The notes under the pieces: generated by a model
What the model saw: the letters and a program-made list of their open reading frames with translations, nothing else
Told to the model about the DNA's origin: nothing
Databases searched by the model: none
Made by a program: the position numbers and the translations under genes
Shown: positions 49,804 to 59,555 of the stretch, in pieces
How positions within the stretch are numbered: position 1 is the first letter of the stretch
How the letters are laid out: each line of letters opens with the position of its first letter
Source of the DNA: Marinobacter guineae
GTDB taxonomy: Bacteria; Pseudomonadota; Gammaproteobacteria; Pseudomonadales; Oleiphilaceae
Reading direction: 5' to 3'
Assembly (NCBI RefSeq): GCF_002744735.1
Contig: NZ_KZ319344.1
Coordinates: 1-64,000, forward strand
Length of the DNA stretch: 64,000 bases

Positions 49804-50366
49804 GTCTTGGGCAGGGTTACGCCGGTCTGGCCGAAGTATTTTCCACCCCGGTCTTTATAGCTGGTCTCGCAGATCTCGTCGGATTCGAAGAACAGCATCT
49901 GGGCCACGCCCTCGTTGGCGTAGATTTTGGCCGGCAAGTTGGTGGTGTTGGAAAACTCCAGGGTAACCTGGCCTTCCCACTCGGGCTCAAGCGGGGTGAC
50001 GTTGACGATGATCCCGCAACGAGCGTAGGTGGATTTGCCGAGGCAGATGGTGAGTACGCTGCGCGGGATACGGAAGTATTCCACGGTGCGGGCCAGGGCA
50101 AAGGAGTTCGGCGGGATGATGCAGACGTCGCCGGTGTAGTTGACGAAGCTGTTTTCGTCGAAGTTCTTGGGGTCCACGGTGGCGGAGTGGACGTTGGTGA
50201 AGATTTTGAATTCGTTGCTGCAGCGTACGTCGTAACCGTAGCTGGAGGTGCCGTAGGAGATCACGCGGCCTTTTTCAGTTTCACGAACCTGTCCGCTCTC
50301 GAACGGTTCGATCATGCCGTTTTCTTCGGACATCCGGCGAATCCACTTGTCGGCTTTGATGCTCAT
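49800..50366 (-). CDS. dcd: dCTP deaminase
   Basis: It converts dCTP to dUTP, the main source of dUMP for thymidylate in gammaproteobacteria. The 188-residue protein is complete, with ISYGTSSYGYDVRCSNEF, ARTVEYFRIPRSVL, GKSTYARCGIIVNVTPLEPEWEGQVTLEFSNTT and the C-terminal KYFGQTGVTLP tail. The ATG 50366 (MSIKADKWI) is the family start. Adjacent to apbC as in Pseudomonas. Confidence 0.97.
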   Translation of the reverse strand: MSIKADKWIRRMSEENGMIEPFESGQVRETEKGRVISYGTSSYGYDVRCSNEFKIFTNVHSATVDPKNFDENSFVNYTGDVCIIPPNSFALARTVEYFRIPRSVLTICLGKSTYARCGIIVNVTPLEPEWEGQVTLEFSNTTNLPAKIYANEGVAQMLFFESDEICETSYKDRGGKYFGQTGVTLPKT

Positions 50367-50506
50367 TGGCGAAGTCTCGTAATCACTGGGAAAAATTGAG
50401 GCGTAGTTTACCTGTTCCCTGGAAGTCTGTCGAAGCTTCACGGGCTTACTTCTCCGCCTCAACTCAGAGACTGCACTCCTTGGACCTTGGGGGCTGCGGT
50501 CACAGC

Positions 50507-50592
50507 AAAGGTCGTCCAAAAACCGCTACGAGCACGTCCATGTGCGCTTTTTTCCGGCCATCCTTGGCCTCCAAAATTTTTGGACGACCTTT
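50507..50592. repeat. Compound palindromic repeat between dcd and apbC
   Basis: Perfect 16-base inverted repeats, AAAGGTCGTCCAAAAA (50507-50522) and its complement (50577-50592), flank a 54-base core that holds two smaller palindromes, GCAC-gtccat-GTGC and GGCC-atcctt-GGCC. The whole would fold as a branched stem. It lies between apbC and dcd (both minus) and looks like a dispersed intergenic repeat of the REP/ERIC sort, or a terminator for apbC. Confidence 0.8.
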
Positions 50593-50640
50593 CCCGCGCC
50601 CGCGAACAGACTTTGGTAGTTGCCGTCCCGGGAGTGTCAG

Positions 50641-51741
50641 CTAGTGCTCGGTTACTGAAACGCTTGAAATCGAACCGCTGAGATTGTGCTCCCGGGTGGA
50701 CAGTTCAGCCCCTACCCTTCTGGCGATATCCCGGTAGCGGCGGGCAACTTCGGAGTCCGGTTCTGCGACTACGGAGGGGGTGCCGCCGTCGGTCTGTTCG
50801 CGGATGGTCATGTGCAGCGGCAGTTGGCCGAGGAGTGTGGTGCCGTATTCTTCGGCGATGCGGGCGCCGCCGCCGTGGCCGAACAGGGGTTCTTCGTGGC
50901 CGCAGTTGCTGCAGATGTGGACACTCATGTTTTCGACCACACCCAGTACCGGGATGTCGACTTTGCGGAACATTTCGATGCCTTTTTTACCGTCCAGCAA
51001 CGCGATGTCCTGGGGGGTGGTCACGATGACGGCGCCGGTGACTGGGACTTTCTGGGCCAGGGTGAGCTGGATGTCGCCGGTGCCCGGGGGCATGTCGATG
51101 ATGAGGTAGTCGAGTTCATTCCAGAGGGTCTGTTGCAGCAGTTGCATCACGGCGCCGCTAACCATGGGGCCGCGCCAGACCATGGGGGTTTTGTCGGTAA
51201 CGACGAAAGCCATGGAGTTGGCCTGCAATCCGTGGGCTTCCATAGGGACAAAGTATTTGTTTTCGCGGGTGTCGGGGCGTTTGCCTTCGGGTACACCGAG
51301 CATCATGCCGATGCTGGGGCCGTAGATGTCGGCGTCCAGGATGCCCACTCTGGCACCTTCAGCTTGCAACGCCAGGGCGAGGTTGACGGCGGTGGTGGAT
51401 TTGCCGACACCGCCTTTGCCAGAGGCAACGGCGATGATGTTTTTCACGCCGGGTACTGATGGCAGGTCTTTTTGAACCTTGTAGGAGTGGATCTTCTGGC
51501 CTACGTGAACGTCGGCACTCTCTACCCCATCGACAAACTCCAGCGCGTTGGTCACGATTTCCTTCAGGGCGCCGGCGATGCCTTTTGAGGGGTACGGCAG
51601 CTCGACCATGAGGGTCACTTTTCCGCTGTCGTCCGCGTTCAGGGATTTTACAGCACCCAGTTCGTAGAGGTCCTTGCCGAGATACGGGTCGCGGTATTCG
51701 CGTACCGCTGTCTGCAGGGCCTGCTCTGAAATCTGTGTCAT
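50641..51741 (-). CDS. apbC: Iron-sulfur cluster carrier protein ApbC/Mrp
   Basis: A P-loop scaffold or carrier that binds and transfers Fe-S clusters. The 366-residue protein has an N-terminal MIP18-like domain (about residues 1-90), the deviant Walker A AVASGKGGVGKSTTAVNLA, Switch I-type DADIYGPSIG, and a CxxC-type pair (CSNCGHEEPLFG) that holds the cluster between subunits. The start is the ATG at 51741. It diverges from metG, a conserved arrangement. Confidence 0.95.
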   Translation of the reverse strand: MTQISEQALQTAVREYRDPYLGKDLYELGAVKSLNADDSGKVTLMVELPYPSKGIAGALKEIVTNALEFVDGVESADVHVGQKIHSYKVQKDLPSVPGVKNIIAVASGKGGVGKSTTAVNLALALQAEGARVGILDADIYGPSIGMMLGVPEGKRPDTRENKYFVPMEAHGLQANSMAFVVTDKTPMVWRGPMVSGAVMQLLQQTLWNELDYLIIDMPPGTGDIQLTLAQKVPVTGAVIVTTPQDIALLDGKKGIEMFRKVDIPVLGVVENMSVHICSNCGHEEPLFGHGGGARIAEEYGTTLLGQLPLHMTIREQTDGGTPSVVAEPDSEVARRYRDIARRVGAELSTREHNLSGSISSVSVTEH

Positions 51742-51939
51742 CGGGTTCTCCGGAATAAGCTAATGCGCGATTTTAAGCACGGAAACAGGTGATTCGGATG
51801 AAAAATATCTGCCCGGAAGGTATCATCTGTGCCCGTTTCTGACCATATGGGGTCTTTACCTGGCGCAAGCCATTCATTTGGCCGCCAGCGCCCCGTTTTG
51901 TCTTTCCAACCCGTGTCAACATAAGGTTCGGACATCACC

Positions 51940-53970
51940 ATGACGCAAGCGAGCAAGCAACAGCGCGATATTCTGGTCACCAGCGCCCTGCCGTACGCCA
52001 ACGGCCCCATTCACCTGGGCCACCTGCTGGAATACATTCAGACGGATATCTGGGTGCGCTATCAGAAAATGCGTGGCCAGAACTGTTACTACGTTTGCGC
52101 CGACGATGCCCACGGCACAGCTATTATGCTCCGCGCCGAGCGGGAAGGCATTACTTCCGAGCAGCTGATTGATCGTATCCGTGAGGAGCATCAGGAAGAT
52201 TTCAGCGGTTTCCACATCAGCTTTGACAACTACTACACCACGCACTCAGAGGAAAACCGTCAGTTCTCTGAGTACATCTACCGCCAGTTGCAGGAAAACG
52301 GGCACATCGCCACGCGCAAGATCACCCAGTCCTACGACCCGGAAAAGAACATGTTCCTGGCGGACCGGTTTATCAAGGGCACCTGTCCGAAGTGCAAGAC
52401 CGAGGACCAGTACGGTGACAACTGTGAAGCCTGCGGCGCGACCTACACGCCGGCGGAGCTGATCAACCCGCGTTCGGCGGTGTCCGGGGCCACGCCGATT
52501 GAGAAAGAGTCCGAGCACTATTTCTTCAAGCTGCCTGATTTCGCTGACTTCCTGGCAAAATGGACCCGCAGCGGCACATTGCAGCCACAGGTAGCGAACA
52601 AGCTGGCCGAGTGGCTGGATGCCGGGCTGCAGGAATGGGATATCAGTCGTGATGCCCCCTACTTCGGCTTCGAGATTCCGGATGCGCCGGGGAAATACTT
52701 CTATGTCTGGCTCGATGCCCCGATCGGCTACCTGGCCAGCTTCAAGAATCTTTGTAATCGGGTAGGCATCGATTTCGAGCACTTCTGGAAGGCCGACTCC
52801 ACCGCCGAGGTGTATCACTTCATCGGCAAGGACATCATCAACTTCCACGCCCTGTTCTGGCCGTCCATGCTTCACGATGCCGGTTTCCGAACGCCAACGG
52901 CGGTCTGGGCCCACGGCTTTGTGACGGTGAACGGCAAGAAAATGTCCAAGTCCCGGGGCACCTTCATCATGGCCCGCACCTATCTGGACCATCTGAATCC
53001 GGAATACCTGCGGTACTATTTCGCGGCCAAGCTGACCGGCAGCGTGGATGACATGGACCTGAATCTGGAAGATTTTGCTGCCCGGGTGAACTCGGATCTG
53101 GTGGGCAAAGTCGTGAACATTGCCAGTCGTAGCGCCGGTTTTATCACCAAGCGGTTTGACGGCCAGCTGGGCCAGATCACCGAACACGACAAGCTGAAGG
53201 AGTTTGTCGATGCCGGCCAGCAGATCGAGGAATTCTACGAAGCCCGTGAATTCGGCCGAGCCATGCGCCGGGTCATGGAACTGGCGGACATTGCCAATCA
53301 GTACGTCAATGACGAACAGCCCTGGGTAATCGCGAAACAGGAAGGCCAGGATGAAAAGTTGCAGGCGATCTGCACTAATGCCCTCAACATGTTCCACCTG
53401 CTGATGACCTACCTGGCACCGGTGCTACCGGAGACCGCAAAGGCGGCAGAAACGTTCCTGAACGCGAAGCTGGACTGGAACAACCGTGGTCAGCGCCTCG
53501 AGAACCATGGTATCGACAAGTTCAAGCCACTGATGAATCGGGTGGACATGGCCCAGATCGAGAAGATGCTGGACGCCTCAAAAGAGGAATTGCCCGCAGC
53601 GACTGGCAAGCCGGCGTCTGGCGCCAATCTTGAGCCGATTGCCGACGAGATAGAATTCGGGGATTTCGCGAAAGTGGACCTCCGGATTGTTAAAATAGTG
53701 AAAGCAGAACATGTTGAAGGGGCAGACAAGCTTCTTCGCCTCACTCTTGACGTGGGGCATGGCGAACGCAACGTGTTTGCTGGTATCAAGTCTGCCTACA
53801 AACCGGAAGATCTTGAGGGGCGGCTGACGGTGATGGTTGCCAACCTCAAGCCCCGGAAAATGAAGTTCGGCATGTCCGAGGGCATGGTTCTGGCCGCGGG
53901 GCCGGGTGGCAAGGATATCTTTATTCTGTCTCCCGATTCCGGGGCCACGCCCGGCATGCGGATCATGTAA
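51940..53970 (+). CDS. metG: Methionyl-tRNA synthetase
   Basis: A complete 676-residue class Ia synthetase with the HIGH motif (YANGPIHLGHLLEY), zinc knuckle (CPKCKTEDQYGDNCEACG), KMSKSRG, anticodon-binding domain, and a C-terminal EMAP/Trbp111-like tRNA-binding domain (VDLRIVKIVKAEHVEGADKLLRL). It is the first gene of the plus-strand run leading to rnf. Confidence 0.98.
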   Translation: MTQASKQQRDILVTSALPYANGPIHLGHLLEYIQTDIWVRYQKMRGQNCYYVCADDAHGTAIMLRAEREGITSEQLIDRIREEHQEDFSGFHISFDNYYTTHSEENRQFSEYIYRQLQENGHIATRKITQSYDPEKNMFLADRFIKGTCPKCKTEDQYGDNCEACGATYTPAELINPRSAVSGATPIEKESEHYFFKLPDFADFLAKWTRSGTLQPQVANKLAEWLDAGLQEWDISRDAPYFGFEIPDAPGKYFYVWLDAPIGYLASFKNLCNRVGIDFEHFWKADSTAEVYHFIGKDIINFHALFWPSMLHDAGFRTPTAVWAHGFVTVNGKKMSKSRGTFIMARTYLDHLNPEYLRYYFAAKLTGSVDDMDLNLEDFAARVNSDLVGKVVNIASRSAGFITKRFDGQLGQITEHDKLKEFVDAGQQIEEFYEAREFGRAMRRVMELADIANQYVNDEQPWVIAKQEGQDEKLQAICTNALNMFHLLMTYLAPVLPETAKAAETFLNAKLDWNNRGQRLENHGIDKFKPLMNRVDMAQIEKMLDASKEELPAATGKPASGANLEPIADEIEFGDFAKVDLRIVKIVKAEHVEGADKLLRLTLDVGHGERNVFAGIKSAYKPEDLEGRLTVMVANLKPRKMKFGMSEGMVLAAGPGGKDIFILSPDSGATPGMRIM

Positions 53971-54002
53971 CGGCCGGCAGCCGGGTCAATGGAGCAAGGT
54001 AA

Positions 54003-54584
54003 ATGACCGAATACCTACTGATTCTGGTCAGCACCATTCTGGTGAACAACTTTGTGCTGGTTCAGTTCCTGGGACTGTGCCCGTTCATGGGCGTTTCGGG
54101 AAAACTGGAAACGGCGATGGGCATGTCCCTGGCCACCACGTTCGTGCTGACGCTGGCCTCGGTTTGCAGCTACCTTGCCTACACCTACCTGCTGGCCCCC
54201 CTGGACCTGGCGTTTCTCCGAACCATCACCTTTATCCTGGTAATTGCCGTGGTGGTCCAGTTCACGGAAATGGTGGTGCGCAAGACCAGCCCCTTGCTCT
54301 ACCGGGTGCTGGGCATTTTCCTCCCCCTGATCACCACAAACTGCGCGGTGCTTGGGGTCGCTCTCCTGAACATCAACAAGAACAACAACTTCGTTGAGTC
54401 GGTTTTGTACGGTTTTGGCGCAGCGGCCGGCTTCTCCCTGGTCCTGGTCCTGTTTGCCGCCATGCGTGAACGCATCGCCGTCTCTGACGTTCCGGTTGCG
54501 TTTCGCGGGGCCGCGATCGGGCTGGTTACGGCCGGGCTGATGTCACTGGCGTTCCTGGGTTTTAGTGGCCTGGTCAGCGTTTGA
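54003..54584 (+). CDS. rnfA: Rnf complex subunit A
   Basis: A 193-residue integral subunit of the Rnf ion-translocating NADH-ferredoxin oxidoreductase. It has six hydrophobic helices and the family motifs NNFVLVQFLGLCPFMGVS, VQFTEMVVRK and ITTNCAVLGVALLN; the two cysteines in these repeats probably hold a membrane Fe-S cluster shared with RnfE. AAGG upstream of the ATG. First of rnfABCDGE, 32 bases after metG. Confidence 0.97.
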   Translation: MTEYLLILVSTILVNNFVLVQFLGLCPFMGVSGKLETAMGMSLATTFVLTLASVCSYLAYTYLLAPLDLAFLRTITFILVIAVVVQFTEMVVRKTSPLLYRVLGIFLPLITTNCAVLGVALLNINKNNNFVESVLYGFGAAAGFSLVLVLFAAMRERIAVSDVPVAFRGAAIGLVTAGLMSLAFLGFSGLVSV

Positions 54585-54613
54585 CAGGGTAGCTGAATTA
54601 GGAGTAGCAGTTT

Positions 54614-55192
54614 ATGTGGACAAGCGTTCTCGTTGCCGTGTTGGTTCTTCTGGCCCTGGCCGTTGTGTTCGGAGGTTTGCTGGGCTTTGCCGCTGAACGC
54701 TTCAAGGTAGAAGGCAATCCGCTGGTTGACCAGATTGATGCGCTCCTGCCACAGACCCAGTGCGGGCAGTGTGGTTATCCGGGTTGCCGGCCCTATGCAG
54801 AATCCATCGCAGAGGGCGGCCCGATTAACAAGTGCCCTCCCGGTGGTGAATCGACCATCAAGGCCCTTGCCGATCTGCTGGATGTTGAGCCGGAACCCCT
54901 GGACGCGGAGCATGGCGTTGAGCAGGTCAAGCGGGTTGCGGTCATCCGGGAGGACGAGTGTATCGGCTGCACCAAGTGCATTCAGGCCTGCCCGGTAGAT
55001 GCCATTCTCGGCGCCGCCAAACATATGCACACCGTTATTGAAAGCGAATGCACCGGCTGCGACCTCTGCGTGGAGCCCTGCCCGGTCGATTGTATCGACA
55101 TGGTGACCGTTGAACCGGATATCCGTACCTGGACATGGACGCCGCCAACCTCGGGACTCATCGCCACCGACCGCCAGGGAGCCAGCGCCTGA
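54614..55192 (+). CDS. rnfB: Rnf complex subunit B, ferredoxin-like
   Basis: A 192-residue subunit with an N-terminal membrane helix (about residues 3-25), a 4Fe-4S module (LLPQTQCGQCGYPGCRPYA) and two ferredoxin-type clusters (CIGCTKCIQACPVDAI; CTGCDLCVEPCPVDCI). It passes electrons from or to ferredoxin. It overlaps rnfC by one base (TGATG). Confidence 0.97.
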   Translation: MWTSVLVAVLVLLALAVVFGGLLGFAAERFKVEGNPLVDQIDALLPQTQCGQCGYPGCRPYAESIAEGGPINKCPPGGESTIKALADLLDVEPEPLDAEHGVEQVKRVAVIREDECIGCTKCIQACPVDAILGAAKHMHTVIESECTGCDLCVEPCPVDCIDMVTVEPDIRTWTWTPPTSGLIATDRQGASA

Positions 55193-57018
55193 TGACACAC
55201 CTGTGGGACTTTCCCGGTGGCATTCATCCGCCGCAGCACAAAGACTTCTCAACGGCTCGCCCTATTCGCCACACCGGAATTCCCGAGCGGCTGATTTTAC
55301 CGCTTCAGCAGCACATCGGCGACCCGGCCGAAGCAATTGTTGAGGTCGGTGAACGGGTTCTGAAAGGGCAAATAATCGCGGATGTTAAAACCGGAATGGG
55401 CGTAGCCGTTCATGCACCGACATCCGGCCTGATCGAGAGCATTTCGGAACACCCCGTTCCCCACCCATCGGGAATGGCGGACTGGTGCATAACACTCAAG
55501 CCGGATGGCGAAGACCAATGGTGCTCCCGCAACCCGGTGACTGACTATCGCGCCCTCGACCGTGACCAGGTCCTTGAGATTATCCGGAATGCCGGCATTT
55601 CCGGTATGGGCGGCGCCGGGTTTCCCACCAACATCAAGCTCCGGCCACCCCGGGACCGCAAGGTAAGCACCCTGATTCTGAACGGCGCTGAGTGCGAGCC
55701 CTACATTACGGCCGATGACATGACCATGCGGGAAAAAGCCGATGATGTTGTTGCCGGCCTGAAGGTTATGGCGTGGATTCTTCGTCCGGAACGCTGCGTC
55801 ATTGGTATTGAAGACAACAAGCCGGAAGCCATTGCGGCGATGCGCAAGGCAACCGAGGGCACCCAGACTGAAATTGCGGTTATTCCGACCAAGTATCCGT
55901 CCGGTGGTGAGAAACAGCTGATCCAGATACTGACTGGCATGGAAGTGCCCAGCGGCGGTATTCCAGCTGATATCGGAGTTATGTGCCAGAACATCGGAAC
56001 CGCCGTTGCCGTGGCGCAGGCCGTGCTTGGAGGTTCACCACTGATTTCGCGGATCGTTACTATTACCGGCGAAGCCGTGCGCGAACCGGGCAATTTCGAG
56101 GTGTTAATTGGCACGCCGATCGAGTATCTGCTCGAACAGGCCGGTATTCAACTGGACAAGCTCAGCCGTCTGGTGCTCGGCGGCCCGATGATGGGCTATA
56201 CGCTTACAACCGAAGCCATTCCGGTCATTAAAACCACCAATTGCGTCATCGCGGCGACGGCCAGTGAGTTACCGGCTCCACCACCGGAACAACCCTGTAT
56301 CCGATGCGGACAGTGCGCCGAAGCCTGCCCCATGGAGTTATTACCACAGCAGCTGTTCTGGTACGCCAAAGCCACCGAATTTGAAAAGGCAGAGCACCTG
56401 AACCTGTTCGACTGCATCGAATGCGGAGCCTGCTCCTACGTATGCCCGAGCTCGATCCCGCTGGTGCAGTACTACCGCTTCGCCAAAGGCGAAATTCGTG
56501 TTCAGCGGGCAGAACAGCTGAAAGCGGACCACGCCCGGGAGCGCTTCGAAGCTCGCCAGGCCCGCCTGGAGCGGGAGCGGGAAGAGAAAGAACTGAGGCG
56601 CAAAGAACGGGCAAGAGCTGCGGCCGAAGCCCAGGAAAAGAAACAAGCCGAAGCGGAGAAAGCCGCAGCAGAGGGAGAGGCCGTTGATGAACGCTCTGCC
56701 AAAGCCGCTCTGGTCGAGCAGGCCCTGGCACGCAAGAAGGCAAAAACCGAGGCATCCCAGCCGCCACCCGCAGCCGACATAACTGAAGAAAAGCCGGATA
56801 TTGAATCTCTGGAAAAGCAGCTGAGCCAGGCCCAATCCAAACTGGAAACCATGCAGGGAATGCTTGACGAAGCGAAAGCGCAACAGGCCGACAACGTGGA
56901 GAAGCTTGAGCGTGCAGTAGCAAAGAACCATGACCGGGTGAAGCGAGCCGAAGAGGCGCTGACTGAAGCCCGAAACAAACTGGCCACCCGGCCAGCCGAA
57001 TCCCAGTCCACCCACTAA
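55192..57018 (+). CDS. rnfC: Rnf complex subunit C, NADH-binding
   Basis: A 608-residue soluble subunit carrying the NADH and FMN site (GMGGAGFPTNIKLRPP, VINGAECEPYITADDMTMRE pattern as LNGAECEPYI) and two 4Fe-4S clusters (CIRCGQCAEACPMELLP; CIECGACSYVCPSSIPL). The last about 135 residues are a charged low-complexity tail (RERLEREREEKEL, then AEAEKAAAEGE, KLETMQGMLDEAK), longer than clostridial forms and typical for gammaproteobacteria, likely helical. The start overlaps rnfB. Confidence 0.97.
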   Translation: MTHLWDFPGGIHPPQHKDFSTARPIRHTGIPERLILPLQQHIGDPAEAIVEVGERVLKGQIIADVKTGMGVAVHAPTSGLIESISEHPVPHPSGMADWCITLKPDGEDQWCSRNPVTDYRALDRDQVLEIIRNAGISGMGGAGFPTNIKLRPPRDRKVSTLILNGAECEPYITADDMTMREKADDVVAGLKVMAWILRPERCVIGIEDNKPEAIAAMRKATEGTQTEIAVIPTKYPSGGEKQLIQILTGMEVPSGGIPADIGVMCQNIGTAVAVAQAVLGGSPLISRIVTITGEAVREPGNFEVLIGTPIEYLLEQAGIQLDKLSRLVLGGPMMGYTLTTEAIPVIKTTNCVIAATASELPAPPPEQPCIRCGQCAEACPMELLPQQLFWYAKATEFEKAEHLNLFDCIECGACSYVCPSSIPLVQYYRFAKGEIRVQRAEQLKADHARERFEARQARLEREREEKELRRKERARAAAEAQEKKQAEAEKAAAEGEAVDERSAKAALVEQALARKKAKTEASQPPPAADITEEKPDIESLEKQLSQAQSKLETMQGMLDEAKAQQADNVEKLERAVAKNHDRVKRAEEALTEARNKLATRPAESQSTH

Positions 57019-57038
57019 CGGAATCAGGCTCGACACAC

Positions 57039-58088
57039 ATGGCGTTTGTTCAGCAGTCTTCACCCCATGCCCACAAGGCCCGACCGACATCCCGCGTGAT
57101 GTTGTGGGTGATGGTTGCGGCGTTGCCCGGTCTGTTTGCCCAGACCCTGTTTTTCGGCTGGGGCAACCTCATTAATGTGGTCTTCTGCATCACAATCGCC
57201 GTTCTTTCCGAAGCCGCCCTGCTCCGGCTCCGGAAAAAACCGGTGGCCTTCGTTATCAGGGACAACACGGCGGCGGTAACCGGTTTATTACTTGGCCTCT
57301 CCTTGCCCCAGTTTGCCCCCTGGTGGGTTTCAATGGTGGCTGTCATTTCCGCCATTGTTGTCGCCAAGCAGCTTTACGGCGGGCTTGGTTCTAACCCGTT
57401 CAACCCAGCCATGGTCGGTTATGCGCTGGTACTGGTGTCGTTTCCGGTGGCCATGACCACCAACTGGGCAGAACCAGCCATGCTCTGGGACGGCGCTCCG
57501 GGCTTCAGCGAAACCCTGGCAACCATCGCCTCGGGCCAGCAAACAGCTGTAGATGGCTGGACTATGGCAACACCCCTTGATGAGTACAAACACAAGATCG
57601 CCAGCCACACCTCGGCCGAGGTGCTGACCCACCCTACCTTTGGTGACGGCATAGCCAAGGGCTGGGAATGGGTGAATGCCGCCTTTCTCGCTGGCGGCCT
57701 CTTACTGATCGGCCTTCGAATTATCAGTTGGCACATTCCAGCCGGATTTCTGGGCGGCCTTATCGTCATGAGCCTGGCGTTTGGCAACAATGCAGACCTG
57801 TATGCGCCGGTATCACTTCACCTGCTGGCTGGCGGTACCATGCTCGGTGCCTTTTTTATTGCCACCGACCCGGTCTCTGCGGCTACCAGCCATCAGGGAA
57901 AACTGATTTACGGGGCGGGAATCGGTATTCTGATCTATCTGATCCGTACCTGGGGCAACTATCCCGACGCCGTTGCTTTCAGCGTTCTGCTGATGAACTT
58001 TGCCGTGCCATTTATTGATCACTACACACCACCGCGGACTTACGGCCATCACAAGGCCCGCCGGGGTGTACCGGGCAATCAGGGGTAA
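57039..58088 (+). CDS. rnfD: Rnf complex subunit D
   Basis: A 349-residue membrane subunit with covalently bound FMN. The threonine of the MATPLDEYK motif (about residue 184) is the likely attachment site. About nine or ten helices are visible, with SNPFNPAMVGYA and FIATDPVSAAT conserved. It lies 20 bases after rnfC and 3 before rnfG. Confidence 0.96.
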   Translation: MAFVQQSSPHAHKARPTSRVMLWVMVAALPGLFAQTLFFGWGNLINVVFCITIAVLSEAALLRLRKKPVAFVIRDNTAAVTGLLLGLSLPQFAPWWVSMVAVISAIVVAKQLYGGLGSNPFNPAMVGYALVLVSFPVAMTTNWAEPAMLWDGAPGFSETLATIASGQQTAVDGWTMATPLDEYKHKIASHTSAEVLTHPTFGDGIAKGWEWVNAAFLAGGLLLIGLRIISWHIPAGFLGGLIVMSLAFGNNADLYAPVSLHLLAGGTMLGAFFIATDPVSAATSHQGKLIYGAGIGILIYLIRTWGNYPDAVAFSVLLMNFAVPFIDHYTPPRTYGHHKARRGVPGNQG

Positions 58089-58091
58089 TCC

Positions 58092-58793
58092 ATGGCCGCC
58101 ATAGCACAGTCCATGCGTCGCAGTGCCATCGGCCTCGGCTTGTTCGCTATCATCACCGGTGGCACCATTGCAGTGACTCAGGTAGCCACTGAAGAACGAA
58201 TTAAAGAGCAGGCAGCGCAGGCCGAAGCACAGGCATTGTTCGAGATCATTCCCGAAAGTCGGCACACCAATGACCTGCTCAAGGATACCGTACAGCTTCC
58301 GGCCAGTAAGCGGCTGGCCCAGCCCGGCGCTCTGACAGTCTGGGTTGCCCGGAAGGATGGCCAGCCAGTCGGAATGATCATGCCCATTGTTGCGCCCGAC
58401 GGTTATTCCGGGAAAATCCGTCTGCTGGTTGGTGTGGATATGCAGGGGACCATCCTTGGCGTCCGGGTAACCAGCCACCGGGAGACCCCAGGGTTGGGTG
58501 ACCGTATCGAGACCAAAAAATCGAACTGGATCAAAAGCTTCGAAGGTCGCTCCCTGGGCCAGCCACCCCACAGGGAGTGGAACGTAAAAAAGAACGGCGG
58601 CGAATTTGACCAGTTCACCGGTGCCACGATCACTCCGCGAGCCGTGGTAAAGGCTGTTCAGAAAGCACTGATCTATTTTCGAGAGAATCGCCAGGTTATT
58701 CGGCAGCGTCTCAATGAGACGCCGTCTCCAAGGAGCGAAGCCCTCAAACCGGAAGCGATTGCCAGCGAATTGTCCAACACGGAGCATTCCTGA
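58092..58793 (+). CDS. rnfG: Rnf complex subunit G
   Basis: A 233-residue subunit with one N-terminal helix (about residues 10-30) and a periplasmic FMN-binding domain; the threonine of TGATITPRAV (about residue 178-180) is the covalent flavin site, and GVRVTSHRETPGLGD is the conserved preceding segment. It sits between rnfD and rnfE with three-base gaps. Confidence 0.96.
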   Translation: MAAIAQSMRRSAIGLGLFAIITGGTIAVTQVATEERIKEQAAQAEAQALFEIIPESRHTNDLLKDTVQLPASKRLAQPGALTVWVARKDGQPVGMIMPIVAPDGYSGKIRLLVGVDMQGTILGVRVTSHRETPGLGDRIETKKSNWIKSFEGRSLGQPPHREWNVKKNGGEFDQFTGATITPRAVVKAVQKALIYFRENRQVIRQRLNETPSPRSEALKPEAIASELSNTEHS

Positions 58794-58795
58794 TC

Positions 58796-59512
58796 ATGGC
58801 GACCAAATCTTCCAGCGAAATTATCCGCGACGGCCTCTGGGACAATAACCCTGCACTGGTGCAGGTTCTCGGCCTGTGCCCTTTGCTGGCCGTTACCAGT
58901 ACCGTTGTCAATGCCATTGGTCTTGGCGTAGCAACACTGATGGTGCTTATGGGCTCCAACCTTGCCGTTTCACTGATTCGCAACTTTGTCAGTGAGTCCG
59001 TGCGCTTGCCGGCTTTTGTCATGATCATCGCCTCTTTCGTAACCTGCGCCGAACTGTTGATGCAGGCGTTCACCTACGAGCTCTACCAGATACTGGGCAT
59101 TTTCATACCGCTGATCGTGACCAACTGCTCGATTCTGGGCCGGGCCGATGCCTTTGCCTCCAGAAACCCGCCAGTCCCTGCCCTGCTGGACGGCGCCATG
59201 ATGGGAACTGGTTTTCTCGCAGTCCTGGTGGTTCTGGGTGGCATGCGGGAGCTCATCGGCCAGGGTAGCCTGTTTGTGGACATGGACCTGCTGCTCGGCC
59301 CCGCCGCTGCTGACTGGGTCGTCCGCCCGTTCGAGGACTACCCGGACATGCTGTTCATGATCCTCCCACCCGGCGCCTTTATTGGCCTTGGAGTGCTGAT
59401 TGCACTCAAGAACGGCATCGACAACCATCTGAAGGAGCGCCGCAAAGCCAGTGAACCGGCTCCGGTAGCGGCCGGGAGCAAGCGGGTCCGGGTTACCGGG
59501 AATGTCTCCTGA
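58796..59512 (+). CDS. rnfE: Rnf complex subunit E
   Basis: A 238-residue integral subunit homologous to RnfA, with NNPALVQVLGLCPLLAVTS and IVTNCSILGRADAFASRNP, whose cysteines may share the membrane cluster with RnfA. Six helices. It ends the six-gene rnf operon; nth follows after 43 bases. Confidence 0.96.
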   Translation: MATKSSSEIIRDGLWDNNPALVQVLGLCPLLAVTSTVVNAIGLGVATLMVLMGSNLAVSLIRNFVSESVRLPAFVMIIASFVTCAELLMQAFTYELYQILGIFIPLIVTNCSILGRADAFASRNPPVPALLDGAMMGTGFLAVLVVLGGMRELIGQGSLFVDMDLLLGPAAADWVVRPFEDYPDMLFMILPPGAFIGLGVLIALKNGIDNHLKERRKASEPAPVAAGSKRVRVTGNVS

Positions 59513-59555
59513 CTATTTCACCGGACGACTACTTACGGCAGTTGATTGAGCTCTG

